DNA from: Streptomyces sp. MMBL 11-1
GTDB lineage: Bacteria; Actinomycetota; Actinomycetes; Streptomycetales; Streptomycetaceae
NCBI RefSeq assembly: GCF_028622875.1
Contig: NZ_CP117709.1
Coordinates: forward strand, 2,666,001 to 2,730,000
DNA: 64,000 bases
Reading direction: 5' to 3'
Below the pieces are notes generated by a model. That model saw only the letters and a list, made by a program, of their open reading frames with translations, was not told where the DNA came from and did not search any database. The number at the start of each line of letters is the position of its first letter. The first letter of the stretch is position 1. This document shows, piece after piece, positions 9,988-17,514 of the stretch. The translations under genes and the position numbers were made by a program.

Positions 9988-10985
9988 GGGGTGGTGGCCC
10001 CCGGGTGGAGCTGGGCGGCGAGCTTGTCGACGGCGGCGGGGACGCGGACGCCGAGGACCGCGTCGGAGAGCGGCATGACCGCGAAGCGCTTGTTCCTGAT
10101 GGCCGGGATGTCGGCGAGGGCCGGGTCGGTGAGGAGGCGCTTCTTCTTCTGTTCGACGGTGGTGGCCCCGTAGTCGTAGATCACGATCGCCTCGGGCCTG
10201 CGGGCGACGACGTTCTCCCAGGAGGCGTCGCCGAAGGGCTTGTCGAGGTCGGCGAAGACGTTGGTGCCGCCGGCCCGCTCGATCAGTTCGTTGCCGATGC
10301 CTTCGCCGCCGGCGGTGAACGCGGTCTTGTCGCCGCTGTCGTAGACGAAGACGGAGACGGGCTTCAGGCCGGCGAGCTTCTCGGCGGTGGCGGCGTTGTC
10401 GGCCTCGGCCCGCTTGATCCAGGCCTCGGCGCGGTCGCTGACGCCGAAGGTGCGGCCGACCTCGCGGATCTCCTCGTAGAGGGTGTCCATGGGCTGGTCG
10501 CCCTTGGTGCAGCTCTCGGCGTTGAGGCGGGTCTCGATGCCGGACTTCTTCAGCGCCTCGCGCCCGCGCCCGTCGCCTGCCGCGAACGCGCTGGCGTAGC
10601 CGCCGTAGACGAAGTCGGGGTTGGCGGCGAGGACCTGCTCGTAGGAGGGGTACTCCTTCGCGATGACCGGGACGGACGCGTAGTCCTTCGCGTACTTCGG
10701 CAGGACCTGGTCGTCGAGGTAGGCGGTGCCGACGAGGGACTTCGCCAGGCCCAGTTCCAGCATGATCTCGGTGACGTGCTGGTTCATGGTGACGACGCGT
10801 CGCGGCGGGGCCGTGTACGTGGTGGTGACGCCGCAGTTCTTGACGGTGTACGGGAAGCCGTCGCTCCTGGCCGCGGCCTTGTCCCCGGTGGTGGCGGTGT
10901 CGCCGCCGTCCGGGGTGGAGCAGGCGGTGAGGGCGAGCGGGAGCAGCACGGCGGCGGCTATGAGCGCGGGGGTGCGCCGGGGCAT
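9984..10985 (-). CDS. btuF: Corrinoid-type ABC transporter substrate-binding lipoprotein
   Basis: A 333-residue exported lipoprotein. The signal peptide MPRRTPALIAAAVLLPLALT ends at a lipobox with Cys22. The mature part has the periplasmic-binding fold of the BtuF/FhuD class: RRVVTMNQHVTEIMLELG, VYGGYASAFAAGDGRGREAL, and VFADLDKPFGDASWENVVARR, the last a conserved E-containing lobe. The start has GGAGAGG 7 bp upstream. First gene of an operon with btuC and btuD and directly downstream of a cobalamin riboswitch, so the ligand is likely vitamin B12 or a precursor corrinoid. Alternative: another metal chelate, in which case the riboswitch would be hard to explain. Confidence 0.85.
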   Translation of the reverse strand: MPRRTPALIAAAVLLPLALTACSTPDGGDTATTGDKAAARSDGFPYTVKNCGVTTTYTAPPRRVVTMNQHVTEIMLELGLAKSLVGTAYLDDQVLPKYAKDYASVPVIAKEYPSYEQVLAANPDFVYGGYASAFAAGDGRGREALKKSGIETRLNAESCTKGDQPMDTLYEEIREVGRTFGVSDRAEAWIKRAEADNAATAEKLAGLKPVSVFVYDSGDKTAFTAGGEGIGNELIERAGGTNVFADLDKPFGDASWENVVARRPEAIVIYDYGATTVEQKKKRLLTDPALADIPAIRNKRFAVMPLSDAVLGVRVPAAVDKLAAQLHPGATTP

Positions 10986-11029
10986 GGCGTGGCCTCTCCG
11001 GGGGATTTCCGCGTCCCCTGGTCGATGCG

Positions 11030-11215
11030 AGAAGGCGGCGGGCCAGTTCCTGACTTCCGGGCCGCCCTCCGGTGCGTCGTCGTCCGCTGGGGAGTCGTCC
11101 GCGTGGGAGGGGGCCCGGTCACAGTGGCGGGACCGTGCCGGATTCGCACCGGCTTCCTGGTTCCTGCTGCCTTGTTGGGTCTGGGGGCAGTGTGCCAGAC
11201 CCGTGCGGGGCCCTG
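11030..11215 (-). ncRNA. Cobalamin riboswitch
   Basis: On the minus strand the leader of btuF contains the conserved core: GGAAGCCGGTGCGAATCC, then GGTCCCGCCACTGTGACCGG, with the B12-box GCCACTG at about 11122-11128. Further down comes GGAAGTCAGGAACTGGCCCG, matching the conserved AGTCAGGA element near 11040-11060. These elements in this order are diagnostic for the adenosylcobalamin aptamer. The boundaries are approximate. It ends about 45 nt before the btuF start, so control may be translational (masking the GGAGAGG) or by termination. It is expected to switch the transporter off when cobalamin is plentiful. Confidence 0.92.
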
Positions 11216-11233
11216 TGGGGGCACCCGGGTGGG

Positions 11234-11656
11234 TCAGTACGCCTCGACGACCCGTACGTCCTCCTCGGTGATCTCGCCGTCCACGATGCGGTACGAGCGG
11301 AACTGGAAGGGTCCGGCGTCGTCGGTGTCGGCGGTGGAGACCAGGACGTAGTGGGCTCCTGGTTCGTTGGCGTAGGTGACGTCGGTGCGGGAGGGGTAGG
11401 CCTCGGTCGCCGTGTGCGAGTGGTAGACGATCACGGGCTCCTCGTCGCGGTCGTCCATCTCGCGGTAGAGCTTGAGGAGGTCGGCCGAGTCGAACTCGTA
11501 GAACGTGGGCGAGCGGGCGGCGTTGAGCATCGGGATGAAGCGCTCGGGGCGGTCCGTCCCGGCCGGGCCCGCGACCACTCCGCACGCCTCGTCGGGGTGG
11601 TCGGCGCGGGAGTGGGCGACGATCTGGTCGTGGAGCGCCTGGGTGATGGTCAGCAT
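11234..11656 (-). CDS. mec: JAMM/MPN metalloprotease Mec (CysO-cysteine hydrolase)
   Basis: A 140-residue protein starting MLTITQALHDQIVAHSR. It has the JAMM zinc motif: the upstream glutamate in ADHPDEACGVVAG, and HSHTATEAYPSRTD (HxH...SxxD). Mec releases cysteine from the CysO-cysteine adduct; related JAMM enzymes also trim residues after the diglycine of sulfur carriers. cysO in this window ends GGMR, so both activities would be useful. The gene is separated from cysO and cysM by the btu operon and its riboswitch, unlike the contiguous mycobacterial order. Only 18 bp separate its stop codon from the start of the riboswitch region. Confidence 0.87.
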   Translation of the reverse strand: MLTITQALHDQIVAHSRADHPDEACGVVAGPAGTDRPERFIPMLNAARSPTFYEFDSADLLKLYREMDDRDEEPVIVYHSHTATEAYPSRTDVTYANEPGAHYVLVSTADTDDAGPFQFRSYRIVDGEITEEDVRVVEAY

Positions 11657-11672
11657 GGCGCCAGGATAAGCA

Positions 11673-11714
11673 GCGGGCCCCCGGCGTACCGATGGGTGGT
11701 ACGCGGGGGCCCGC
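11673..11714. terminator. Strong hairpin between permease gene and mec
   Basis: GCGGGCCCCCGGCGTACC pairs with GGTACGCGGGGGCCCGC around a short loop, leaving a single-base bulge. It lies 75 bp beyond the permease stop and just upstream of mec, so it should stop transcripts of the permease gene before mec. Confidence 0.8.
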
Positions 11715-11788
11715 ATGCTGGACGCCGTCGGCCGTTGGGGCGGCCGGGGGCGGTCCGGGAGGAGGGCGGTGTGGGGCCTGCCCTCGGG

Positions 11789-13237
11789 TCAGGGGTTGCC
11801 GGCGGTGGCCTTCTCCTCGGGGGTGCGTGACCGGAGCGCCCGGTGGGAGACGAAGAGGATGAGCGCCCACAGCGGTGCGCAGTAGAGCGAGATCCTGGTG
11901 TCCCCGTCGATCGCCATCATCACGATGACCAGGCCGATGAACAGGAGCGCGAACCAGCTCGTGTACGGGGCTCCGGGGGCCTTGAACGAGGACGGCGGGA
12001 GCAGACCGGCGTCGGCCGCGCGGCGGTAGCGGATCTGGCTGATCAGAATCATGATCCAGGCCCACATGCCGGAGATGGTCGCGAAGGAGACGACGTAGGT
12101 GAACGCCTTGCCCGGCCACTGGTAGTTGATCCACACGCCGACGAGCATCAGGGCGGCGGAGAACGTGGTGCCCGCCAGCGGCAGGCCGTTCTTCGTCAGC
12201 CGGGCGAAGGCGCGGGGGCCCTGGCCGTTGAGGGCGAGGTCGCGGAGCATGCGGCCGGTGGAGTACATGCCGGAGTTGCAGGAGGAGAGCGCGGCGGTGA
12301 GGACGACGAAGTTGACGACCGCGGCGCCGACGCCGAGCCCCATCTCCTCGAAGGCCTTCACGAACGGGGAGGCGTCGGGTTCGAAGGTGGACCAGGGCAC
12401 GACCGAGAGGATCATGATCAGCGCGCCGACGTAGAAGACGGCGATGCGCCACGGCACGGTGTTGATGGCCTTGGGCAGCACGGTCTCGGGGTTCTTGGAC
12501 TCCCCGGCGGTGACGCCGACGAGTTCGACGGCGAGGAAGGCGAACATGACGATCTGGAGCGTCATGAGGGTGCCGGTGATGCCGTTGGGGAAGAAGCCGC
12601 CGTCGTTCCAGAGGTTGGCGACGGTGGCGGTGTCGCCGGCGTCGGAGAATCCGACGGTGAGGACGCCCGCGCAGATCAGGATCATGCCGATGATCGCGGT
12701 GACCTTGACCATGGAGAACCAGAACTCCAGCTCGCCGAAGAGCTTCACGGAGATCAGGTTGGCGCCGTACAGAATGACGGTGAAGGCGAGTGCGGACAGC
12801 CACTGGGGAATGTTCCACCAGTACGTCATATAGGTGGCGGCGGCGGTGACTTCGGTGATTCCGGTGACGACCCAGAAGAGCCAGTAGGTCCAGCCGGTGA
12901 CGAATCCGAAGAAGGGGCCGAGGAATTCCCGGGCGTACTCCGAGAAGGAGCCGGATACCGGGCGGTACATGAGCAGTTCACCCAGGGCCCGCATGATGAA
13001 GAAGATGACCAGGCCCGCGATGACGTAGGCCAGGACGAGGCTGGGTCCGGCCCGGTCGATGGCTTTGCCCGCGCCGAGGAAGAGCCCGGTCCCGATGGCT
13101 CCGCCGATGGCGATCATCTGAATCTGACGAGCGCCCAGACCGCGCTGGTATCCCTCGCCACTGGTCCCGGATGTCCCGGCGTCGCCGCCGGGCCGGCCCC
13201 TGTCGGCCTGTCCCTCGTCGACCTGCGCCGATGTCAT
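11789..13237 (-). CDS. Amino acid permease, APC superfamily
   Basis: A 482-residue membrane transporter starting MTSAQVDEGQADRGR, with GGAGAAAGG upstream. After a hydrophilic N-terminus (about 45 residues), the AAT-family signature appears: RGLGARQIQMIAIGGAIGTG with LFLGAGKAI, then GELLMYRPVSGSFSEYA. Twelve hydrophobic segments follow, with the VELVGVTAGESKNPETVLPKA loop. This is the GabP/CycA/ProY/AnsP type of proton-amino acid symporter; the substrate cannot be read from the sequence. It stands alone between two terminators, with an AT-richer upstream region, and is likely monocistronic. Confidence 0.87.
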   Translation of the reverse strand: MTSAQVDEGQADRGRPGGDAGTSGTSGEGYQRGLGARQIQMIAIGGAIGTGLFLGAGKAIDRAGPSLVLAYVIAGLVIFFIMRALGELLMYRPVSGSFSEYAREFLGPFFGFVTGWTYWLFWVVTGITEVTAAATYMTYWWNIPQWLSALAFTVILYGANLISVKLFGELEFWFSMVKVTAIIGMILICAGVLTVGFSDAGDTATVANLWNDGGFFPNGITGTLMTLQIVMFAFLAVELVGVTAGESKNPETVLPKAINTVPWRIAVFYVGALIMILSVVPWSTFEPDASPFVKAFEEMGLGVGAAVVNFVVLTAALSSCNSGMYSTGRMLRDLALNGQGPRAFARLTKNGLPLAGTTFSAALMLVGVWINYQWPGKAFTYVVSFATISGMWAWIMILISQIRYRRAADAGLLPPSSFKAPGAPYTSWFALLFIGLVIVMMAIDGDTRISLYCAPLWALILFVSHRALRSRTPEEKATAGNP

Positions 13238-13528
13238 GGTGGTGCGCCTTTCTCCACGCCGATCCGCGCCTGGACAAGGCTGCGGACCAGGCCCTGGTCC
13301 CCCCGGACATGGATGGAATGCCGTCGGCGTTCGGCCGGTTTCCGGCGCCCCCGGGAACAGGGGTGGCGTTTCCGGGCGGTCGTGAAGATTTATCACGGCC
13401 GCCCGGGGACATGGTGGGACATTCTGTGGCGCACGGCACAGGAAAAAGCGGGCAAGGGGTTATGTCCGGCACGAAAGGGCCGGATCGCTTGGTGAGATCT
13501 TTATACGGATCTGAGCGTCCGTTGAGCG
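13238..13528. other. Non-coding region upstream of the permease gene
   Basis: About 290 bp without a supported gene. It should carry the permease promoter. Near 13495-13513 there is a short AT-rich inverted repeat (AGATCTTTATACGGATCT), which is unusual in this GC-rich context and could be a promoter or operator element. Nothing else was recognised. Confidence 0.4.
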
Positions 13529-13574
13529 AACAGAGGGCGCCTCCCCCGGCACGGCGGGGGAAGCGCCCTCTGTT
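13529..13574 (-). terminator. Hairpin terminator after the DUF2017 gene
   Basis: AACAGAGGGCGCCTCCCCCG is complementary to CGGGGGAAGCGCCCTCTGTT with one mismatch and a very short loop. It starts 68 bp past the DUF2017 stop on the minus strand. Confidence 0.85.
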
Positions 13575-13641
13575 ACGGCCTTACGACCTCATGGCCTTTT
13601 GGCATGACGGCCTCACGGCATCACGGTCTCGGGCCTCCGCC

Positions 13642-14253
13642 TCACGGCATGAGCGTGTCGACGAGCGTTTCCTGGAGCGCGCCGAGCCAGAGGTAGGCCA
13701 TCACCATGGGCTTGCGCGGATCGGTGTCGGGGAGCCGGTAGAGCGAGCCCTCCCCGCCCTCGTCCTCGTCGGAGACCTCCAGCCGGGTGCCGATGGTCAG
13801 GCGCAGGTCGTTGAGGGAGCGGAGCCAGCTGCGGCACTCCTCGCCCGTGAGGGTGAGGACGGCGGCGCCGTCCCCGGCGGGCGAGAGTGCGTCCAGGGTG
13901 CGGACGACGGTGACGGCGTCCTCGCGCTTGCCCGAGCGCAGGTCGTTCTCGGTGAAGCGGCGGAACTCGGAGGACAGCTCGCGCAGCTCCTCCTCCGGCT
14001 TTCCGCCCTCGGCGGGCCGGTCGGGGCCGCCGTAGGCGTCGGGGAAGAGCCGGGCGAGCGCCGGGTCGGACGGCGGCTTGCTGGGGCCCTCGGCGAAGAG
14101 GGCGGCGAGCGGGTCCTCGCCCTCGGCGGGCGTCTCGCCCGGGCCGATCAGTTCGAGCAGCTGGACGGCGAGGGAGCGCAGGATGGAGATCTCGACCTCG
14201 TCGAGCGCGACGGCCGCGCCGCCGCCTGGGGTGGCCTCGAAATGGCCGGCCAT
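13642..14253 (-). CDS. DUF2017 family protein
   Basis: A 203-residue acidic, soluble protein starting MAGHFEATPGGGAAVALDEV. Conserved blocks are EISILRSLAVQLLELIGP at the start, FRRFTENDLRSGKREDAVTV in the middle and SWLRSLNDLRLTIGTRLEV with YLWLGALQETLVDTLMP at the end. DUF2017 genes sit next to clpS in many actinobacteria, as here (85 bp after clpS, same strand), so a role linked to the ClpS/ClpP adaptor system is often supposed but, as far as I know, not shown. No catalytic motif is visible. It probably shares a transcript with clpS and is followed by a strong terminator. Confidence 0.85.
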   Translation of the reverse strand: MAGHFEATPGGGAAVALDEVEISILRSLAVQLLELIGPGETPAEGEDPLAALFAEGPSKPPSDPALARLFPDAYGGPDRPAEGGKPEEELRELSSEFRRFTENDLRSGKREDAVTVVRTLDALSPAGDGAAVLTLTGEECRSWLRSLNDLRLTIGTRLEVSDEDEGGEGSLYRLPDTDPRKPMVMAYLWLGALQETLVDTLMP

Positions 14254-14338
14254 GGATTCTCCGATGGTGGGTCGAACGGGGCGGGATCGGGCGGGTCGGG
14301 CTGATCGGGTGGGCCGGACCGGGCGGGCCCGGGCGGCC

Positions 14339-14656
14339 CTAGTTGCGGTCCTGGGTGAGGGTGGCCCACAGCCCGTATCCGTGCATGGCCTGGACGTCGC
14401 GCTCCATCTCCTCGCGGCTTCCGCTGGAGACGACGGCGCGGCCCTTCTGGTGCACGTCCAGCATGAGCTTGTGGGCCTTGTCCTTCGGGTAGCCGAAGTA
14501 GGCCTGGAAGACGTAGGTCACGTAGCTCATGAGGTTGACCGGGTCATTGTGGACGAGCGTCACCCACGGGACGTCCGGCTCGGGGACCGCGAAGGTCTCC
14601 TCGGCCGAATCGGGACGTTCGATCTCTAGCGGGGTAGCAACGCTCACCTGTCCCAT
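14339..14656 (-). CDS. clpS: ATP-dependent Clp protease adaptor ClpS
   Basis: A 105-residue adaptor that binds N-degron substrates and delivers them to the Clp ATPase. It starts [17 protein letters not shown]; a GTG three codons in is another possible start. It contains the family blocks [20 protein letters not shown] (the N-x-D/P loop of the substrate pocket), [20 protein letters not shown] and [20 protein letters not shown]. It diverges from pncB with only 79 bp between starts, so the two promoters must overlap. It is followed by the DUF2017 gene. Confidence 0.93.
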   Translation of the reverse strand: MGQVSVATPLEIERPDSAEETFAVPEPDVPWVTLVHNDPVNLMSYVTYVFQAYFGYPKDKAHKLMLDVHQKGRAVVSSGSREEMERDVQAMHGYGLWATLTQDRN

Positions 14657-14735
14657 GCTGCCACCCGGGCGGGCCCGGCGCACAAACGGACCCCACATCT
14701 CGTCACTTTGACGAATAGGGGGTAGCATCCCAGCC

Positions 14736-16064
14736 ATGAACTCAGCGGACCTCGGGCGACGGGTCGGCGTTCCGTCGACCGCGCTCTTCACCGACCAGTA
14801 CGAACTGACCATGGTGCAGGCGGCCCTCAGGGCCGGCACCGCCGACCGGCACTCGGTCTTCGAGGCGTTCACCCGCCGGCTGCCCGAGGGGCGGCGCTAC
14901 GGAGTCGTCGCGGGCACCGGCCGGGTGCTGGACGCGGTGGAGAACTTCCACTTCGACGACGAGATGATCGGCTTCCTGCGGCAGCGGAAGATCGTCGACG
15001 AACCCACCCTCGAATGGCTGGCCGGCTACCGCTTCGGCGGCGACATCTGGGGCTACCCGGAGGGCGAGGTCTACTTCCCCGGCTCCCCGATCCTGCGGGT
15101 GGAGGGCTCCTTCGCCGAGTGCGTGCTGCTGGAGACGGTGATCCTCTCCATCCTCAACCACGACTCCGCCATCGCCGCCGCCGCCTCGCGGATGTCGGCC
15201 GCCGCCGGGGACCGCCGGCTGATCGAGATGGGCGCGCGCCGCACCCACGAGCTGTCCGCGGTCGCCTCGGCCCGCGCCGCGTTCGTCGGTGGCTTCGACG
15301 CCACCTCCGACCTGGCGGCCGGCTTCCGCTGGGCGATCCCGACCGTCGGCACGAGCGCGCACTCCTTCACCCTGCTGCACGACAGCGAGCGCGACGCGTT
15401 CCGGGCGCAGGTGGACTCGCTGGGCCGGGGCACGACGCTGCTGGTCGACACGTACGACGTGACCGAGGCGGTCCGGGCGGCCGTCGAGATCGCGGGACCC
15501 GAGCTGGGCGCCGTACGGATCGACTCCGGGGACCTGCTCCTGGTCGCGCACCGGGTGCGGCAGCAGCTGGACGAGCTGGGGGCGACGGACACGAAGATCG
15601 TGGTCACCTCCGACCTGGACGAGTACGCCATCGCCTCGCTGGCCGCCGCGCCGGTGGACGCGTACGGGGTCGGCACCCAGCTGGTCACCGGGAGCGGGCA
15701 CCCCACCTGCTCGATGGTCTACAAGCTGGTGGCCCGCGCCGGCTCGGCGGAACCGGACGCTCCGCTGGTGCCGGTGGCGAAGAAGTCGCTCGGCGCGAAG
15801 GCGTCGAAGGGCGGTCGCAAGTGGGCCGCCCGCCGGACCGACGAGCACGGCGTCGCCGAGGCCGAGGTGGTCGGCACCGGCCCCGTCCCCGAGGAGCTGG
15901 CCGACCGGCAGCTGCTGGTGGAGCTGGTGCGCGGTGGCGAGGTGCTCGCGCGCGAGCCCCTGGAGGCCATCCGGGAGCGGCACGTGGCCGCGCGCGCGGG
16001 GCTGCCGATGTCGGCGATCCAGCTGTCGCGGGGCGAGCCGGTGATCCCGACCGAGTACGCCTGA
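14736..16064 (+). CDS. pncB: Nicotinate phosphoribosyltransferase
   Basis: First committed enzyme of the Preiss-Handler NAD salvage route, turning nicotinate and PRPP into nicotinate mononucleotide. The 442-residue protein starts [20 protein letters not shown] and includes [36 protein letters not shown], the active-site histidine loop [12 protein letters not shown] and the phosphate-binding [19 protein letters not shown]. The C-terminal portion has [23 protein letters not shown]. It is directly followed by a nicotinamidase gene that supplies its substrate, though with a 221-bp gap that may contain a second promoter. Confidence 0.94.
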   Translation: MNSADLGRRVGVPSTALFTDQYELTMVQAALRAGTADRHSVFEAFTRRLPEGRRYGVVAGTGRVLDAVENFHFDDEMIGFLRQRKIVDEPTLEWLAGYRFGGDIWGYPEGEVYFPGSPILRVEGSFAECVLLETVILSILNHDSAIAAAASRMSAAAGDRRLIEMGARRTHELSAVASARAAFVGGFDATSDLAAGFRWAIPTVGTSAHSFTLLHDSERDAFRAQVDSLGRGTTLLVDTYDVTEAVRAAVEIAGPELGAVRIDSGDLLLVAHRVRQQLDELGATDTKIVVTSDLDEYAIASLAAAPVDAYGVGTQLVTGSGHPTCSMVYKLVARAGSAEPDAPLVPVAKKSLGAKASKGGRKWAARRTDEHGVAEAEVVGTGPVPEELADRQLLVELVRGGEVLAREPLEAIRERHVAARAGLPMSAIQLSRGEPVIPTEYA

Positions 16065-16285
16065 GACCGGCCCGGGGCGGCCCTCGGGGGGCCGCCCCGG
16101 CATCCGGACCGACCGGGTCCGCAACCGGGGGTTTGGCGGGTGGGCTTGATTGTGACGGCCCAGTGCCTAGGCTCGAACCCGCGGACCCACCCGCATCCCC
16201 GCCCCGCTCGGCGCCATCCCGCTCCGGTCCCCACCCGCTCCCGCCCCACCCCATCCGCTCCCGCCCCCACCGAAGGACACCCGCC

Positions 16286-16876
16286 ATGCACCGCGCATTG
16301 ATCGTCGTGGACGTTCAGAACGACTTCTGCGAGGGCGGCAGCCTCGCGGTGGCGGGCGGTGCCGATGTCGCCGCCGCCATCACCGACCTGATCGGCGACG
16401 CCCAGCCCGGCTACCGCCACGTGGTGGCCACCCGCGACCACCACATCGACCCGGGCGACCACTTCTCGCCCAGCCCGGACTTCGAGCACTCCTGGCCGCC
16501 GCACTGCGTCGCCGGCACGGAGGGCGTCGGCTTCCACCCGAACTTCGCGCCCGCCGTCGCCTCCGGCGCGATCGACACGGTGTTCGACAAGGGGGCGTAC
16601 GCGGCCGCGTACAGCGGGTTCGAGGGATCCGACGAGAACGGGACCGGCCTCGCCCAGTGGCTGCGCGACCGCGAGATCACCGAGGTCGACGTGGTCGGCA
16701 TCGCCACCGACCACTGCGTGCGGGCCACCGCGCTGGACGCGGCCCGTGAGGGCTTCGTCACGCACGTGCTGCTCGACCTGACCGCGGGCGTGTCCGGGCC
16801 GACCACGGAACGGGCCCTGGCGGAGCTGCGTACGGCGGGCGTGAAGCTCTCCGGCACACCGGTGGTCGCACCGTAA
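16286..16876 (+). CDS. pncA: Nicotinamidase (isochorismatase family)
   Basis: A 196-residue hydrolase that deamidates nicotinamide to nicotinate for pncB. It starts MHRALIVVDVQNDFCEGGSL; GAAGGA lies 8-13 bp upstream. The catalytic triad is visible as Asp in VVDVQNDF, Lys in DTVFDKGAYAAAYSGFEG and Cys in GIATDHCVRATALDAAREG. The metal site fits TRDHHIDPGDHFS. The upstream leader (16190-16285) is strikingly pyrimidine-rich on this strand. A longer open frame from 15014 overlaps pncB in another frame and was rejected as a start. Pairing with pncB makes the call firm. Confidence 0.93.
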   Translation: MHRALIVVDVQNDFCEGGSLAVAGGADVAAAITDLIGDAQPGYRHVVATRDHHIDPGDHFSPSPDFEHSWPPHCVAGTEGVGFHPNFAPAVASGAIDTVFDKGAYAAAYSGFEGSDENGTGLAQWLRDREITEVDVVGIATDHCVRATALDAAREGFVTHVLLDLTAGVSGPTTERALAELRTAGVKLSGTPVVAP

Positions 16877-16882
16877 CGCCAC

Positions 16883-16968
16883 CGCGCCCGGACCACGCCT
16901 CCGCCGCCCGGATGACGCCTCCCGCGCCCGGATCACGCCTCCGCCGCCCGGACCACGCCTCCCGCGCC
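16883..16968. repeat. Tandem repeat, about 20-bp unit
   Basis: Roughly four alternating copies of GCGCCCGGAYCACGCCTCC and CGCCCGGAYSACGCCTCC between pncA and the next, convergent gene; the unit pair repeats every 41 bp or so. It is non-coding and ends at the stop codon of the minus-strand gene. Confidence 0.7.
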
Positions 16969-17390
16969 TACGCGGCCGGGCGGGCCGGGCCGGCGTACCC
17001 GGCGGGGCCCAGCAGGGCCCTGATCGGGTGCCACAGCTCCTGGCACGCCGGGGGCGCCTGGGGTGACTGGGGCGCGAGGCCCGACGGGCCGGCCGGGCCC
17101 GCCTGCGGTGCGGCCCGCCACAGCAGGCCGTCCGGGTGGTGCAGCACCGCCGTGACCTCGTCCGGCGTGGGCGGCCGGTCGTTGCCGCGCAGGTAGACCG
17201 CCCGCAGCCCCAGGTTGCGCAGCCGGGTCAGGGCGCGCGCCCGGTTCGCCGCGTGCACCAGCACCCGTACCGGGGCTCCGGGCCCCGCTCCCGTACCCCC
17301 GTGGGGGGCTGTTCCGCCGACCGGTCTGGTCAGGGTCAGTGCGACCACCACCGTGCCGTTGGGCAACCTGCAGAAACCTCCGCCTGCCAT
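16968..17390 (-). CDS. Conserved hypothetical protein
   Basis: A 140-residue protein starting MAGGGFCRLPNGTVVVALTL. I preferred this ATG over the upstream one because it begins at the conserved-looking strand; there is no strong ribosome-binding site for either. The first two-thirds reads like a compact alpha/beta domain (VRVLVHAANRARALTRLRNL, LRAVYLRGNDRPPTPDEVTA), while the C-terminus is Pro/Gly/Ala-rich. No enzymatic motif or membrane segment is visible. It lies downstream of, and is co-oriented with, the M6 protease gene, separated by a terminator. Function unknown. Confidence 0.6.
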   Translation of the reverse strand: MAGGGFCRLPNGTVVVALTLTRPVGGTAPHGGTGAGPGAPVRVLVHAANRARALTRLRNLGLRAVYLRGNDRPPTPDEVTAVLHHPDGLLWRAAPQAGPAGPSGLAPQSPQAPPACQELWHPIRALLGPAGYAGPARPAA

Positions 17391-17452
17391 GCTCCGCGCT
17401 CCCCCGTGAGACGTCGTGTCAATAAGGATGTGAACAAGACGCACCTAAACAC

Positions 17453-17488
17453 GATCGGCCGCCGCCCGCTAGAGGGCGACGGCCGATC
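17453..17488 (-). terminator. Hairpin terminator after the M6 protease gene
   Basis: GATCGGCCGCCGCCCGC and GGGCGACGGCCGATC pair over about 15 bp with one mismatch around a short loop, some 27 bp past the protease stop codon. Confidence 0.8.
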
Positions 17489-17514
17489 ACGCTTTGACCT
17501 GCGATTTTACTTGA

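Noticed and set aside
8121..10985. Ferric siderophore transporter annotation for the FecCD-type operon
   Set aside because: The leader holds a cobalamin riboswitch, which points to corrinoid uptake instead.
15014..16876. Long frame that would fuse a pncB shadow to pncA
   Set aside because: The first 1270 bp are out of frame with pncB; the true pncA start at 16286 has a good ribosome-binding site.
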